Positions 1-10,708 are shown, numbered from the stretch's first letter. The stretch: DNA of 64,000 nucleotides from Cellulomonas sp. JZ18 (GCF_009720485.1 NZ_CP045245.1:930001-994000); one strand, 5' to 3'. Program-made: numbers and translations. The notes: a model not told the origin generated them from the sequence alone.

Positions 1-1800
1 CGCGTGGACCACCGCCGTGGCGTCGTCCTGCGGCGCCTCGCGGGCGAGGACCCGGCCGTCAACCAGGAGTGGGTCACCGACAAGGACCGCTTCGCGTTCC
101 GCTGGCAGTCCGCCGCCGACCGGATCACCACCCCGATGGTGCGCCGCCCGCAGGGCGACGGGACGCGCGGCCCGCTCGAGCCGTGCAGCTGGGCCGAGGC
201 GCTTGACACCGCGGCGGCGGGGCTGCAGGCGGCGGTCGAGGCCGGCGCCGGCGTCGGTGTGCTGCCGGGCGGCCGCCTCACGCTCGAGGACGCGTACGCG
301 TACGCCAAGCTCGCGCGGGTCGCGCTGCGCACCAACGACGTGGACCACCGCGCACGCCCGCACTCGGCGGAGGAGGAGGCCTTCCTCGGTCACGTCGTCG
401 CCGGGCGCACCCTCCAGGTGACGTTCGCCGACCTGGTGGCCGCACCCGCGGTGCTGTGCGTCGCGTACGAGCCGGAGGAGGAGGGCGGCGTCGTCTTCCT
501 GCGGCTGCGCGAGCGCGTCGTCGCCGGCCGCACGCGCGTGCTGTCCGTCGCCGCGCTCGCGAGCCGCGGCCTCGAGCGGCTCGACGGCACGCTGCTCCCG
601 GCCGCCCCCGGGACGGAGCCGGAGGTCCTCGACGCGATCGAGGACGGCGCCGACGAGCCGCTGCTCGCCGACGCCGCGGCCGCCCTGGCCGGCGAGGGCG
701 CGGTCGTGCTCGTCGGCGAGCGCGCCGCCGAGGTGCCCGGGCTGCTCTCGGCGGTCGTGCGCCTGACCGCCCGCACGGGGGCACGCCTCGCGTGGGTGCC
801 GCGCCGCGCGGGCGAGCGGGGCGCGGTCGAGGCCGGCACGCTGCCGGGCCTGCTGCCCGGCGGCCGCCCCGTGAGCGACTCCGCGGCGCGTGTCGACATG
901 GCCGCGGTGTGGGGCGTGGACGAGCTGCCGGCGACGCCCGGACGCAGCGCCGACGCCATCCTCGCCGCCGCGGCCGAGCGGCGCCTGGGTGCCCTCGTCG
1001 TCGGCGGCGTGGACCCCGCGGACCACGCGGACCCGCGGCTCGCGCGCACCGCGCTCGACGCGGTGCCGTTCCTCGTCTCGCTCGAGGTCCGGGCGTCGGA
1101 GGTGACCGACCGGGCGGACGTCGTCCTGCCGGTGGCCCCGCCCGTCGAGCGGCCCGGCACGTACGTGACCTGGGAGGGACGGCCGCGGCCGTTCGCCCAG
1201 GCGCTGACCAGCACGGCGCTGCCGGACCACCGCGTGCTCGACCGGCTGGCCGACGCGCTCGGCGTGGAGCTCGGTCTCGGGACCCTCGCGGCCGTGCACG
1301 CCGAGCTCGACCAGCTCGGCGGGTGGGACGGCGCGCGCGTGCCCGCCCCGGACGTGCCGAGCGCCGAGCCGCCGCCGGTGCCGCCGGGCCACGCCGTGCT
1401 CGCGACGTGGCACCAGCTGCTCGACGCGGGCCGGCTCCAGGACGGCGAGCCGTACCTCGCCGGGACCGCGAAGCGCCCGCTGGCCCGCGTGTCCGCCGCC
1501 ACCGCGGCGGCCGCCGGGCTCGTCGACGGCGGCGAGGTCGAGGTGGCCACCGAGCGCGGGTCGCTCACCGTGCCGGTGCAGGTCACGGACATGCCCGACC
1601 ACGTCGTGTGGCTGCCGACGAACGCGCGGGGCTGCGCCGTGCGCGACGTGCTCGGTGCCGGCGCGGGGACGGTCGTGCGGCTCGCGGCGGCGCGTCCCGT
1701 CGGCACGCAGCACGCCGCCGCCCCGTCCACCGGCCCGGTGACCGGGGACACCGCCGACGCGGTGTCCGGCGTGCGGATCGACGAGGGGGAGCGGGCATGA
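1..1800 (+). CDS. nuoG: NADH-quinone oxidoreductase subunit G, 3' part
   Basis: This is the C-terminal 599 codons of the large iron-sulfur subunit of complex I; the 5' end lies outside the window and the frame is open from base 1. The visible part is the molybdopterin-oxidoreductase-like region, which in complex I carries no cofactor, followed near fragment residues 475-575 by a molydopterin-binding-like beta domain. In the family the lost N-terminal part holds the Fe-S clusters that pass electrons from NuoEF towards NuoI. Identity is secured by the gene order: the ATG of nuoH overlaps the TGA as ATGA. Position as the first gene here means the promoter and nuoA-F, if linked, are upstream. Confidence 0.9.
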   Translation, partial: RVDHRRGVVLRRLAGEDPAVNQEWVTDKDRFAFRWQSAADRITTPMVRRPQGDGTRGPLEPCSWAEALDTAAAGLQAAVEAGAGVGVLPGGRLTLEDAYAYAKLARVALRTNDVDHRARPHSAEEEAFLGHVVAGRTLQVTFADLVAAPAVLCVAYEPEEEGGVVFLRLRERVVAGRTRVLSVAALASRGLERLDGTLLPAAPGTEPEVLDAIEDGADEPLLADAAAALAGEGAVVLVGERAAEVPGLLSAVVRLTARTGARLAWVPRRAGERGAVEAGTLPGLLPGGRPVSDSAARVDMAAVWGVDELPATPGRSADAILAAAAERRLGALVVGGVDPADHADPRLARTALDAVPFLVSLEVRASEVTDRADVVLPVAPPVERPGTYVTWEGRPRPFAQALTSTALPDHRVLDRLADALGVELGLGTLAAVHAELDQLGGWDGARVPAPDVPSAEPPPVPPGHAVLATWHQLLDAGRLQDGEPYLAGTAKRPLARVSAATAAAAGLVDGGEVEVATERGSLTVPVQVTDMPDHVVWLPTNARGCAVRDVLGAGAGTVVRLAAARPVGTQHAAAPSTGPVTGDTADAVSGVRIDEGERA

Positions 1801-3170
1801 GCCGCGTGCTCGGGGTGCTGCCGGCGGCCGTGGGCGACGGCGCCCAGGCGGGCGTGTCGGCGGACTTCAGCCAGGACGTGTTCTGGGTCTGGCTGCTCAA
1901 GGCCGTCGCGATCATCGTCTTCCTGCTGACGAGCGTGCTCATCGCGATCTGGTTCGAGCGCAAGGTCGTCGCCCGCATGCAGGTGCGACCCGGCCCGAAC
2001 GTGCACGGCCCGTTCGGCCTGCTGCAGTCGCTCGCGGACGCGATGAAGCTCCTGGTCAAGGAGGACGTCACCGTCAAGGCGGCCGACAAGCTCGTCTACA
2101 TCGTGGCGCCGATGATCGCCGTGTTCTGCTCGCTGCTCGTCTACGCGGTCATCCCGTTCGGGCCCGAGGTCAGCATCTTCGGCGTCGTGACGCCGCTGCA
2201 GCTCACGGACTTCCCCGTCGCGACGCTGTACATCCTCGCGTGCGCGTCGGTCGGCGTGTACGGGATCGTGCTCGGCGGCTGGTCGTCGAACTCGACGTAC
2301 CCGCTGCTCGGCGGCGTGCGGTCCACGGCCCAGGTCATCTCGTACGAGCTCGCGATGGGCCTGTCCCTGGTCAGCGTCTTCCTCATGGCCGGGTCGATGT
2401 CGACGTCGCAGATCGTCGACTCCCAGACGCAGGTGTGGTGGTTCCTGCCGCTGCTGCCGGCGTTCGTCATCTACCTCGTGTCGATGGTCGGCGAGACCAA
2501 CCGCCTGCCGTTCGACCTGCCCGAGGCCGAGGGCGAGCTGGTGTCCGGGTACATGACCGAGTACTCGTCGATGAAGTTCGCGTGGTTCTTCCTCGCCGAG
2601 TACATCAACATGCTCAACGTCTCGGCCGTCGCGACGACGCTGTTCCTCGGCGGCTGGCGGGCGCCCTTCGTCCCGGCCGACAGCTTCCTGCAGCAGGGCT
2701 GGTGGCCCGTGCTGTGGTTCCTCGCGAAGGTCTGGTTCTTCATGTTCCTGTTCGTGTGGATCCGCGGGTCGGTCCTGCGCTTCCGCTACGACCAGTTCAT
2801 GAAGATCGGCTGGAAGGTGCTGATCCCGGCCGCCCTCGTGTGGGTCGTCGCGGTGGCGCTCGTCCAGGCCGTGCGGCGGCTGTGGGACGTCGACCTGCGC
2901 ACGACGCTGTTCGTCCTCGCGGGCCTCGTGGTGGTGGGCCTCGTCGTGTCCTTCCTCGTGCCCGAGAAGACGCCGGAGCCCGAGGCCGCGCGCGCCGAGC
3001 CCGAGCCGTTCGACCCGTTCGCGAACGGGTACCCCGTCCCGCCCCTGCCGGGCCAGGTGCTCCCGCCCTCGCCGCGCGCGCAGCGCCGGCTCGCGGCGGG
3101 GGCCACCGACGCCGGCTCGCCCGGCAGCCCGTCCGGGCCCGAGACCCCGCTGGAGGTGCGCGGTGGCTGA
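1797..3170 (+). CDS. nuoH: NADH-quinone oxidoreductase subunit H
   Basis: Membrane subunit of complex I that forms the quinone-access channel and joins the peripheral arm to the proton-pumping arm. The 457-residue product has about eight hydrophobic helices, beginning near residue 25. The family signature [15 protein letters not shown] follows the first helix, and [13 protein letters not shown] begins near residue 233 in the conserved acidic loop near the quinone site. The start overlaps the nuoG stop by 4 bases. The C-terminus runs about 60 residues past the last helix as a Pro/Glu/Ala-rich tail, longer than in E. coli NuoH (about 325 residues); such tails occur in actinobacterial forms. The 3' end overlaps nuoI by 8 bases. 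Confidence 0.95.
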   Translation: MSRVLGVLPAAVGDGAQAGVSADFSQDVFWVWLLKAVAIIVFLLTSVLIAIWFERKVVARMQVRPGPNVHGPFGLLQSLADAMKLLVKEDVTVKAADKLVYIVAPMIAVFCSLLVYAVIPFGPEVSIFGVVTPLQLTDFPVATLYILACASVGVYGIVLGGWSSNSTYPLLGGVRSTAQVISYELAMGLSLVSVFLMAGSMSTSQIVDSQTQVWWFLPLLPAFVIYLVSMVGETNRLPFDLPEAEGELVSGYMTEYSSMKFAWFFLAEYINMLNVSAVATTLFLGGWRAPFVPADSFLQQGWWPVLWFLAKVWFFMFLFVWIRGSVLRFRYDQFMKIGWKVLIPAALVWVVAVALVQAVRRLWDVDLRTTLFVLAGLVVVGLVVSFLVPEKTPEPEAARAEPEPFDPFANGYPVPPLPGQVLPPSPRAQRRLAAGATDAGSPGSPSGPETPLEVRGG

Positions 3171-3939
3171 GCGCAGGAAGAAGCCGACGGGCGACGTCGA
3201 GCCCGCACGGCGCGGCGGCGAGGTCGCCCGCCCCGACGAGGGCTACGAGTCGCTCATCGAGCCGCGGTCGGGGCTGTCCGCCCTGCTCGCGCCGGTGGGC
3301 GGCTTCGGGGTGACGCTGTCGAACATGTTCCGCCCCACGGTGACGGAGCAGTACCCGCGCGAGCGGGTGCCGACGAAGCCGCGCTACCACGGGCGCCACC
3401 AGCTCAACCGGTACGCCGACGGGCTGGAGAAGTGCATCGGCTGCGAGCTGTGCGCGTGGGCCTGCCCGGCGGACGCGATCTACGTCGAGGGCGCCGACAA
3501 CACGCCCGAGGCGCAGTTCTCGCCGGGGGAGCGGTACGGCCGCGTCTACCAGATCAACTACCTGCGCTGCATCTTCTGCGGCCTGTGCGTCGAGGCGTGC
3601 CCGACGCGCGCGCTGACGATGACCAACGAGTACGAGCTCGCCGGCCCGACGCGCGCCGGGATGATCTGGGAGAAGCAGGACCTGCTCGCGCCGCTGCGCG
3701 AGGGTCAGCTCGCCCCGCCGCACCCGATGGTCGAGGGCACGTCCGACACCGAGTACTACCGCGGCGAGGTCACCGGCGTGACGCCGGAGCAGGTCGACTG
3801 GGTCGCCGAGCACCGCCCGGACGACCCGACGCTGCCGCAGAACGCGCAGAAGGGGGCCACGGTGCCCGACCACGGCACGACGCGGCTCGAGCAGCAGGCG
3901 ATCACCGCGGGCGCACGGCGGCAGGGAGGTGCCCGGTGA
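3163..3939 (+). CDS. nuoI: NADH-quinone oxidoreductase subunit I
   Basis: Ferredoxin-like subunit of complex I carrying the two [4Fe-4S] clusters (N6a and N6b in the family) that hand electrons towards quinone. Two complete CxxCxxCxxxC motifs are visible: Cys91, 94, 97 and 101, and Cys136, 139, 142 and 146, each followed by Pro as usual. The product is 258 residues, with extra hydrophilic residues at both ends compared with the about 180 of E. coli NuoI. The GTG start overlaps the end of nuoH, and the stop overlaps the nuoJ start as GTGA, so translation is probably coupled. Confidence 0.95.
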   Translation: MAERRKKPTGDVEPARRGGEVARPDEGYESLIEPRSGLSALLAPVGGFGVTLSNMFRPTVTEQYPRERVPTKPRYHGRHQLNRYADGLEKCIGCELCAWACPADAIYVEGADNTPEAQFSPGERYGRVYQINYLRCIFCGLCVEACPTRALTMTNEYELAGPTRAGMIWEKQDLLAPLREGQLAPPHPMVEGTSDTEYYRGEVTGVTPEQVDWVAEHRPDDPTLPQNAQKGATVPDHGTTRLEQQAITAGARRQGGAR

Positions 3940-4973
3940 CGGGTGCGCTCGCGGCGGTGCACGCCGCCCTGCCCGCGGTCGCCACGGTGGTCCCGGCCGC
4001 GCTCGAGGAGACGGGCCGGACCACGACCGCGGAGGCCGTCCTGTTCTGGGTGCTCGCGCCCGTCATGGTGCTCGCGGCGCTCGGCCTGCTGTTCGCCCGC
4101 AAGGCGGTGCACGCGGCGCTCGCGGTCGTCGTCGTGATGATCTCGCTGGCGTTCCTCTACGTCGCGCAGGACGCCCCGTTCCTCGGCGTCGTGCAGGTGG
4201 TCGTGTACACCGGCGCGGTCATGATGCTGTTCCTCTTCGTGCTCATGCTCGTGGGCGTCGACCGCTCCGACTCCCTGGTCGAGACGCTCCGGGGGCAGCG
4301 CTGGATCGGCGTGCTGGCCGGCGCCGGTCTCGGCGTCGTCCTCGCCGGTGTCGTCGGCCGCGCGACGTACCCGCAGGCACAGGGGCTCGTCGAGGCGAAC
4401 GCCGACTCCAACCCGGTGGGCGTGGCGCGCATCGTGTTCGGGCAGCACGTGCTCGCGCTCGAGGTCGTCGGGTGCCTGCTCGTCGTCGCCGCGCTGGGTG
4501 CGCTGGTGCTCACGCACCGCCGGCGCCTGGCCCCGCGCGTCGGGCAGCGGGAGCTCGCCGAGCGGCGCGTGCGCGAGGGCGGCACCCTCACGCCGCTGCC
4601 GGCACCGGGCGTCTACGCCCGGCACAACGCGATGGACGTGCCGGCGCTCGGCCCCGACGGCCGCCCGCTCGAGCACTCGGTGCCGCGCGTGCTGCGCGTC
4701 CGGGGCCAGGAGGCCGACGCGCGCGAGTACGCCGCGCGCATCGACCGCGTGCTCGCCGGCGGCTGGGCGAACGGCGCCGGGTCGTTCACGTCCGCGACCG
4801 GCGACGGCCCGCCGCTCGGCGCCCGGGACCTGGCCCGCGACGCGGCCGGCAAGGACGACCGGCCCGAGGACGCCCCCGGTGGCGCCGACGCGCCGGACGA
4901 GCCGAGCGCCGCGAGCGCGGACGCGCACACGGCCGACGGCGACGAGCTGCGCGACGAGGAGGTCCGCCGGTGA
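3936..4973 (+). CDS. nuoJ: NADH-quinone oxidoreductase subunit J
   Basis: Membrane subunit of complex I in the quinone-proximal part of the proton-pumping arm. Five hydrophobic helices lie between about residues 25 and 190, including the conserved segment [19 protein letters not shown], equivalent to the helix with a pi-bulge in known structures. The product is 345 residues, about twice the E. coli protein. The extra length is a hydrophilic tail from about residue 195, rich in Arg, Ala, Asp and Glu, that would face the cytoplasm. The GTG start overlaps the nuoI stop and the stop overlaps the nuoK start, both as GTGA. Confidence 0.93.
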   Translation: MTGALAAVHAALPAVATVVPAALEETGRTTTAEAVLFWVLAPVMVLAALGLLFARKAVHAALAVVVVMISLAFLYVAQDAPFLGVVQVVVYTGAVMMLFLFVLMLVGVDRSDSLVETLRGQRWIGVLAGAGLGVVLAGVVGRATYPQAQGLVEANADSNPVGVARIVFGQHVLALEVVGCLLVVAALGALVLTHRRRLAPRVGQRELAERRVREGGTLTPLPAPGVYARHNAMDVPALGPDGRPLEHSVPRVLRVRGQEADAREYAARIDRVLAGGWANGAGSFTSATGDGPPLGARDLARDAAGKDDRPEDAPGGADAPDEPSAASADAHTADGDELRDEEVRR

Positions 4974-5269
4974 CGCTCACCCACTACCTGGTGCTGGCCG
5001 CGATCCTGTTCGCGATCGGCGCCACCACGGTCCTGCTGCGGCGCAACGCGATCATCGTGTTCATGGGCGTCGAGCTCATGCTCAACTCCACGAACCTGCT
5101 GCTCGTCACGTTCGCCCGCATGCACGGCGACCTCACCGGCCAGGTGCTCGCGTTCTTCGTCATGGTGGTCGCCGCGGCCGAGGTGGTCGTCGGCCTCGGC
5201 ATCATCGTGTCGATCTTCCGGACCCGGCGCTCGGCCTCGGTCGACGACGTCAACCTGCTGAAGAGCTGA
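4970..5269 (+). CDS. nuoK: NADH-quinone oxidoreductase subunit K
   Basis: Small three-helix membrane subunit of complex I, 99 residues, the usual length. It carries the two membrane glutamates expected of the family: one in [14 protein letters not shown] and one in the helix [17 protein letters not shown]. These belong to the chain of charged residues that couples quinone reduction to proton pumping. The GTG start overlaps the nuoJ stop by 4 bases, and nuoL starts 11 bases downstream. Confidence 0.95.
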   Translation: MTLTHYLVLAAILFAIGATTVLLRRNAIIVFMGVELMLNSTNLLLVTFARMHGDLTGQVLAFFVMVVAAAEVVVGLGIIVSIFRTRRSASVDDVNLLKS

Positions 5270-5279
5270 GGGGCGGCAC

Positions 5280-7262
5280 GTGCACACCCTGATGTCCCTG
5301 ACGAGCCCTGCCCGGTTCGCCGCCGACCCCGCGGTCGCGGTGCTCACCGACTCGTGGGCCGGCGCCCGGGCCGCCGCGTGGCTGGTCCTCGTGCCGCTGC
5401 TGTCCGCCGCCGTGCTGCTGCTGCTCGGCCGCCGCGCCGACCGGTGGGGCCACTGGCTCGGCGTCCTCGCGTCGGCCACGTCGTTCGTGGTGGCGCTCGT
5501 GCTGTTCCTCGGCCTGCTCGGGCAGCCCGCCGAGCAGCGCGTGCACGACGTCTCCTTCGGCACGTGGGTCGACGCGGGTTCGCTCACCCTGGACGCCGGT
5601 CTGCGGGTCGACCCGCTGTCGATGACGTTCGTGCTGCTCGTGACGTTCGTCGGCACGCTCATCCACGTCTACTCCGTGGCGTACATGGAGCACGACGTCG
5701 ACCGGCGCCGGTTCTTCGCGTACCTCAACCTGTTCGTCGCGGCGATGCTCCTGCTCGTCCTCGCGGACTCCTACCTGCTGCTGTTCGTCGGGTGGGAGGG
5801 CGTGGGCCTCGCGTCGTACCTGCTCATCGGGTTCTGGAACCACAACACCCCGTACGCGGTCGCGGCGAAGAAGGCGTTCGTCGCCAACCGCGTCGGCGAC
5901 GTCGGGCTGATCGTCGCGATGGGCCTGATGTTCGCGGCATTCGGCGGCCTGGACTTCGCCACCGTGAACGCGGGCGTGGCGAACGCCGACGCGGCCGTCC
6001 TCACCCCGATCGGGCTGGCACTGCTGCTCGCCGCGTGCGGCAAGTCGGCGCAGTTCCCGCTGCAGTCCTGGCTGGGCGACGCGATGGCCGGCCCGACGCC
6101 GGTGTCGGCGCTCATCCACGCGGCCACCATGGTCACCGCCGGCGTCTACCTCATCGTCCGGTCCGGCGACGTGTACGCCGCGGCGCCGACGGCCCAGCTG
6201 GTCGTCGCGGTCGTCGGTGCGATCACGCTCCTGTTCGGGGCGATCGTCGGCTGTGCCAAGGACGACATCAAGAAGGCGCTCGCCGCCTCGACGATGTCGC
6301 AGATCGGGTACATGGTGCTCGCCGCGGGCCTCGGCCCGATCGGCTACGCGTTCGCGATCTTCCACCTCGTCACGCACGGCTTCTTCAAGGCCGGCATGTT
6401 CCTCGGGGCCGGGTCCGTCATGCACGGCATGGACGACCAGGTCGACATGCGCCGCTTCGGCGGGCTCGGCCGGTACATGAAGATCACGTACGTCACCTTC
6501 ATGGCCGGGTGGCTCGCGATCCTCGGCGTCTTCCCCTTCGCGGGCTTCTGGAGCAAGGACAAGATCATCGAGGCGGCCTTCGTGCCCGTCGACGGCGAGC
6601 CGTGGCGCGCGTGGGTGTTCGGCGGCATCGCGCTGCTCGGCGCCGGCATCACCGCGTTCTACATGTCGCGCCTGTTCTTCCTCACGTTCGAGGGGCAGAA
6701 GCGCTGGTCGCAGAAGCGGGACGGCAGCGCGCAGCACCCGCACGAGTCGCCGCTGCTCATGACGGTGCCGATGATCGTGCTCGCGGTCGGCTCGGTCGGC
6801 CTCGGCTGGTTCCTCTCGAGCGCCGGGTTCGTCGAGTGGCTGGAGCCGTCGGTCGGGCACGCGGAGCACCACGAGCCGGTGCTGCCGGTCCCGGCGATCG
6901 TCGCCGCGACGCTCGCCGTCGTCGTCGTCGGGCTCGTCCTGGCGTGGCGCACGTACGCGGTGTCGACCGTGCCGGTCGCGCCCCCGCGCGGCACCGTCCT
7001 CACCCGCGCCGCCCGTCAGGACCTGTACCAGGACGTCGTCAACGACGCCGCGCTCGTCGAGCCCGGCCGGTACCTGACGCGCTCCCTGGTGTACGGGGAT
7101 AAGGCGGTCGTCGACGGCGCCGTGACGGGTCTGGGCAAGGTCACGGTCGGCGTGGGCGACGCGGTCCGGCGCGTGCAGACCGGGTACGCCCGGTCGTACG
7201 CGGCCTCGACCGTGGTCGGGCTGGTCGTGCTCACGGTCGTCGTGCTGGCCGTGCGCGGCTGA
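5280..7262 (+). CDS. nuoL: NADH-quinone oxidoreductase subunit L
   Basis: Largest antiporter-like proton-pumping subunit of complex I, at the tip of the membrane arm. The 660-residue product is almost wholly hydrophobic helices. It has the conserved stretches [17 protein letters not shown], the lysine-bearing [15 protein letters not shown], and [19 protein letters not shown] typical of this antiporter family. I chose the GTG at 5280, with a GAGGGGCGG-like ribosome site just upstream; an ATG at 5292 is an alternative. The C-terminal lateral helix region ends with a final membrane segment before the stop. nuoM follows after 17 bases. Confidence 0.95.
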   Translation: MHTLMSLTSPARFAADPAVAVLTDSWAGARAAAWLVLVPLLSAAVLLLLGRRADRWGHWLGVLASATSFVVALVLFLGLLGQPAEQRVHDVSFGTWVDAGSLTLDAGLRVDPLSMTFVLLVTFVGTLIHVYSVAYMEHDVDRRRFFAYLNLFVAAMLLLVLADSYLLLFVGWEGVGLASYLLIGFWNHNTPYAVAAKKAFVANRVGDVGLIVAMGLMFAAFGGLDFATVNAGVANADAAVLTPIGLALLLAACGKSAQFPLQSWLGDAMAGPTPVSALIHAATMVTAGVYLIVRSGDVYAAAPTAQLVVAVVGAITLLFGAIVGCAKDDIKKALAASTMSQIGYMVLAAGLGPIGYAFAIFHLVTHGFFKAGMFLGAGSVMHGMDDQVDMRRFGGLGRYMKITYVTFMAGWLAILGVFPFAGFWSKDKIIEAAFVPVDGEPWRAWVFGGIALLGAGITAFYMSRLFFLTFEGQKRWSQKRDGSAQHPHESPLLMTVPMIVLAVGSVGLGWFLSSAGFVEWLEPSVGHAEHHEPVLPVPAIVAATLAVVVVGLVLAWRTYAVSTVPVAPPRGTVLTRAARQDLYQDVVNDAALVEPGRYLTRSLVYGDKAVVDGAVTGLGKVTVGVGDAVRRVQTGYARSYAASTVVGLVVLTVVVLAVRG

Positions 7263-7279
7263 GGCGGAGGAGACGAGAG

Positions 7280-8836
7280 ATGGCGAACTTCCCCCTGCTC
7301 ACCGCGCTGGTGGTCCTCCCCGCGCTGGGTGCGGTCGCGCTGTGGGCGCTGCCCGCCGGGGCCCGCCGGCACGCGCGGACCGTCGCGCTCGGCGTCGCGC
7401 TGGCCGAGCTGCTGCTCGTCGTCGCGGCGTTCACCGCGTTCGACACCGCGGACGCCGCCACGCACCAGCTCGTCGAGACGGTGCCGTGGATCCCGGCCTT
7501 CGGGGTGTCCTGGGCGCTCGGCGTCGACGGCGTCGGTCTCGCGCTCGTCGCGATGGCCGTGCTGCTCGTGCCGCTCGTCGTGCTCGCCGCCTGGCGCGAG
7601 CAGGGCGCGGGCGACGTGCCCACCGACCGGCTGCGGCACTACCTCGCGCTCGTCCTGCTGCTCGAGGCGTTCGTCGTCCTCGTGTTCGCCGCGCGCGACG
7701 TGTTCCTGTTCTACGTCGTCTTCGAGGCGATGCTCATCCCGGTCTACTTCATGATCGGCGGGTTCGGCGGGGCCCGGCGCCGGTACGCGGCCGTGAAGTT
7801 CCTGCTCTACTCCCTCGCCGGCGGGCTGGTCATGCTCATCGGCGTCATCGGCCTGTACCTGCAGGGGCCGCGAGGGCCGGAGGGCTTCCTCACGGAGAAC
7901 CTCGTCGGGCTGCAGATGGACCCGACGCTCGAGCGCTGGCTGTTCGTCTCGTTCTTCGTCGCGTTCGCCATCAAGGCGCCGATGTTCCCCGTGCACACCT
8001 GGCTGCCCGACGCGGCGGAGCAGGCGCCCGCCGGCACGTCCGCGCTGCTCGTCGGCGTGCTCGACAAGGTCGGCACGTTCGGCATGCTCACGCTCTGCCT
8101 GCCCCTGTTCCCGCAGGCGTCGCGCTGGGCGGCGCCCGTCGTCATCGCACTGGCCGTCGTGTCCGTGCTCTACGGGGCGCTGCTGGCGATCGGGCAGCGG
8201 GACCTCATGCGGCTCGTCGCGTACACGTCGGTGTCGCACTTCGGCTTCATCGTGCTCGGCATCTTCGCGTTCACGTCGACGTCGGTGGCCGGGTCGTCCT
8301 TCTACATGGTCAACCACGGCCTCTCCACCGGGGCGCTGTTCCTGCTCGTCGGCTTCCTCGCCGCGCGGCGCGGCTCGCAGCAGGTCGCGGACTTCGGCGG
8401 GCTGCAGAAGGTCGTGCCGGTCATGGCGGGGATGTTCCTCGTCGTGGGCCTGTCCGCGCTGTCGCTGCCGGGGCTGTCGACGTTCGTCAGCGAGATCCTC
8501 GTGCTGGTCGGCAGCTTCGCACGGCACCCCGTCGCCGCGGTCGTCGCGACCGTCGGCGTCGTGCTCGCCGCGATCTACGTGCTGTGGACCTACCAGCGCC
8601 TGTTCACGGGGCCCGTGCGGCCCGAGCTCGCCGGGATGCGCGAGGCGTCCGCGCGCGAGCGGTGGGCCGTCGGCCCGCTCATCGCCGCGATGCTCGCGCT
8701 CGGGTTCGTGCCCGGTCCGGCGCTCGACCTCGTCCGGCCGCCCGCGGAGCAGACGCTCACGCAGGTGGGGGTCGAGGACCCCGGGCCGACCCAGCTCGTC
8801 GTCATGCCCGCGTCCGAGGAAGGGGGCGACCGGTGA
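7280..8836 (+). CDS. nuoM: NADH-quinone oxidoreductase subunit M
   Basis: Antiporter-like proton-pumping subunit of complex I, 518 residues with about 14 membrane helices. Recognisable family segments include the helix with KAPMFPVHTWLPDAAEQAP, in which the lysine is a functional residue in the family, and the following TSALLVGVLDKVGTFGML. The ATG has a clear GGCGGAGGAG ribosome site. The stop overlaps the nuoN start as GTGA. Confidence 0.95.
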   Translation: MANFPLLTALVVLPALGAVALWALPAGARRHARTVALGVALAELLLVVAAFTAFDTADAATHQLVETVPWIPAFGVSWALGVDGVGLALVAMAVLLVPLVVLAAWREQGAGDVPTDRLRHYLALVLLLEAFVVLVFAARDVFLFYVVFEAMLIPVYFMIGGFGGARRRYAAVKFLLYSLAGGLVMLIGVIGLYLQGPRGPEGFLTENLVGLQMDPTLERWLFVSFFVAFAIKAPMFPVHTWLPDAAEQAPAGTSALLVGVLDKVGTFGMLTLCLPLFPQASRWAAPVVIALAVVSVLYGALLAIGQRDLMRLVAYTSVSHFGFIVLGIFAFTSTSVAGSSFYMVNHGLSTGALFLLVGFLAARRGSQQVADFGGLQKVVPVMAGMFLVVGLSALSLPGLSTFVSEILVLVGSFARHPVAAVVATVGVVLAAIYVLWTYQRLFTGPVRPELAGMREASARERWAVGPLIAAMLALGFVPGPALDLVRPPAEQTLTQVGVEDPGPTQLVVMPASEEGGDR

Positions 8837-10611
8837 ACGGCTTCATCGCACCGGACATCGCCTGGGGCCCGCTGGTCCCGGTGCTCGTGGTGCTGCTGGC
8901 CGCCGTGGTCGGCGTGCTCGTCGAGGCCTTCGTGCCCGAGCGCCTGCGCCGCACGGTGCAGCTCGCCCTGAGCCTGACCGCGCTCGCCGGGGCGCTCGTC
9001 GCCGTCGCCGCGCTCTGGGGCGACGTGCGGCGCACCGGCGGCACCGACGTCCTCGCCGGCTCGCTCGTCGTCGACGGGCCCGCGCTCGTGCTGCAGGGCA
9101 CGGTCGTGCTGCTGGCGCTGCTGTCGGTGCTGCTGTTCGCCGACCGGGTCACCGGCGACGACGACGCGTTCGCCCCGACGGCCGCCGCCGTGCCGGGCTC
9201 CGACTACGAGGAGCTCGCGCGCCGGCGCGGCCTGCGGCAGACCGAGGTCTTCCCGCTCCTGCTGTTCGCCACCGGCGGGATGATGATCTTCCCCGCCACG
9301 GCGGACCTGCTGACGCTCTTCATCGCGCTCGAGGTCCTGTCGCTGCCGCTGTACCTGCTCTCGGGGCTCGCGCGCCGCCGTCGTCTGCTGTCGCAGGAGG
9401 CGTCGATGAAGTACTTCCTGCTGGGCGCGTTCACCTCGGCGATCATGCTGTTCGGCATCGCGCTGCTGTACGGCTACAGCGGCTCCATCCGCTTCTCGGA
9501 GATCGCGGCCGCGACCGCGAGCCCCGCCGGCACGGACGACCTGCTGCTCGTCGGGGCCGTGCTGCTGCTGGTCGGCCTGCTGTTCAAGGTCGGCGCCGTG
9601 CCGTTCCACCAGTGGACGCCCGACGTGTACCAGGGTGCGCCGACGCCCGTCACGGGGTTCATGGCCGCGTGCACGAAGGTCGCGGCGTTCGGCGCCCTGC
9701 TGCGCGTCGTCTACGGGATGCTCCCGGGCATGCGCTGGGACCTCGAGGTCGTCCTGTGGGTCGTCGCGGTCCTCACGATGGTCGTCGGCACCGTGGCGGC
9801 GCTCGTGCAGACCGACGTCAAGCGCCTGCTCGCGTACTCCTCGATCGCGCACGCCGGGTTCGTGCTCACCGGCGTCGTCGCGCTCGACGAGTCCGGTATC
9901 ACGGCGGTGCTCTTCTACCTGCTCGCCTACGGCGCGACCACGCTCGGTGCGTTCGGCCTCGTCGCGCTCGTGCGCGAGCGCCGCGTCGCGGACGGGGCCG
10001 ACGAGCCCGCGGTGCTCGGCGAGGCGACGCGGCTGTCGCAGTGGGCGGGCCTCGGTCGCTCGCACCCCGCGCTGGCGGTGACGTTCACGATCTTCCTGCT
10101 GTCGTTCGCCGGGATCCCGCTCACGGCGGGCTTCACCGGCAAGTTCGCGGTGTTCTCCGCCGCCGTCGCGGGCGGGGCGTGGCCCCTCGCGCTGGTCGGC
10201 GTGCTCGCCTCCGTCGCGGCGGCGTTCTTCTACGTCCGCGTCATCGTGCTGCTGTTCTTCACCGACCCCGCGGGCGCGGCGGAGCGGGCCGGCGGCACCG
10301 ACGGTGCCGAGGGCGACGTGCCCGACGGCCCCGTCCCGGTCGGCGCGGGCGGTGCGACGGCGGCGGCCGACGGTCCCGCGGGGGCGCAGGCCGCGGGTGC
10401 GGTCGCCGGGCCCGGCACGGCCACCGGGACGGCGACGGCGGCCTCGCCGGCGTCCACCGCCGCAGCGGACCGCACGACGACGACGGTCGTCCCGGGGGAG
10501 GGCCTGACGCTCGTGGCCGTGGCGGTGTGCGCGGTGCTGACGGTCGTGCTCGGCGTGGCGCCGCAGCCGGTGCTGGACGCGATCGCGTCCGTGGCGGTCC
10601 TGCTGCCGTGA
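8833..10611 (+). CDS. nuoN: NADH-quinone oxidoreductase subunit N
   Basis: Third antiporter-like subunit and last gene of the complex I operon, 592 residues. Family motifs are clear: LFKVGAVPFHQWTPDVYQGA and the following TPVTGFMAACTKVAAFGAL. E. coli NuoN is about 485 residues. Much of the difference is an Ala/Gly/Thr/Pro-rich low-complexity insert of about 75 residues (bases about 10270-10495) between the penultimate and last membrane helices. There is also an insertion after the third helix (bases about 9150-9240). The GTG start overlaps the nuoM stop. Confidence 0.94.
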   Translation: MNGFIAPDIAWGPLVPVLVVLLAAVVGVLVEAFVPERLRRTVQLALSLTALAGALVAVAALWGDVRRTGGTDVLAGSLVVDGPALVLQGTVVLLALLSVLLFADRVTGDDDAFAPTAAAVPGSDYEELARRRGLRQTEVFPLLLFATGGMMIFPATADLLTLFIALEVLSLPLYLLSGLARRRRLLSQEASMKYFLLGAFTSAIMLFGIALLYGYSGSIRFSEIAAATASPAGTDDLLLVGAVLLLVGLLFKVGAVPFHQWTPDVYQGAPTPVTGFMAACTKVAAFGALLRVVYGMLPGMRWDLEVVLWVVAVLTMVVGTVAALVQTDVKRLLAYSSIAHAGFVLTGVVALDESGITAVLFYLLAYGATTLGAFGLVALVRERRVADGADEPAVLGEATRLSQWAGLGRSHPALAVTFTIFLLSFAGIPLTAGFTGKFAVFSAAVAGGAWPLALVGVLASVAAAFFYVRVIVLLFFTDPAGAAERAGGTDGAEGDVPDGPVPVGAGGATAAADGPAGAQAAGAVAGPGTATGTATAASPASTAAADRTTTTVVPGEGLTLVAVAVCAVLTVVLGVAPQPVLDAIASVAVLLP

Positions 10612-10693
10612 GCCCCGCGGGGCCGGCGCCGGACGAACCGGGCGGAACCGGGCGTCCTCGACGTCCCGTTCCGTGCCGCGACGTACGGACGGA

Positions 10694-10708
10694 TAGGTTC
10701 GTCCTGTG
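10694..10708 (+). promoter_or_regulatory. -10-like box placed for a leaderless mRNA
   Basis: TAGGTT (10694-10699) is followed by exactly six bases and the GTG start of the prenyl synthase. No Shine-Dalgarno sequence is visible. Transcription starting about seven bases after the -10 box would begin at the start codon itself. The -35 region is poor (TTCCGT at 10669 with a 19-base spacer). Confidence 0.45.

Noticed and set aside
10614..10623. CCCCGCGGGG as a terminator after nuoN
   Set aside because: The palindrome has no loop and only a 10-base span, too small to act as a terminator.
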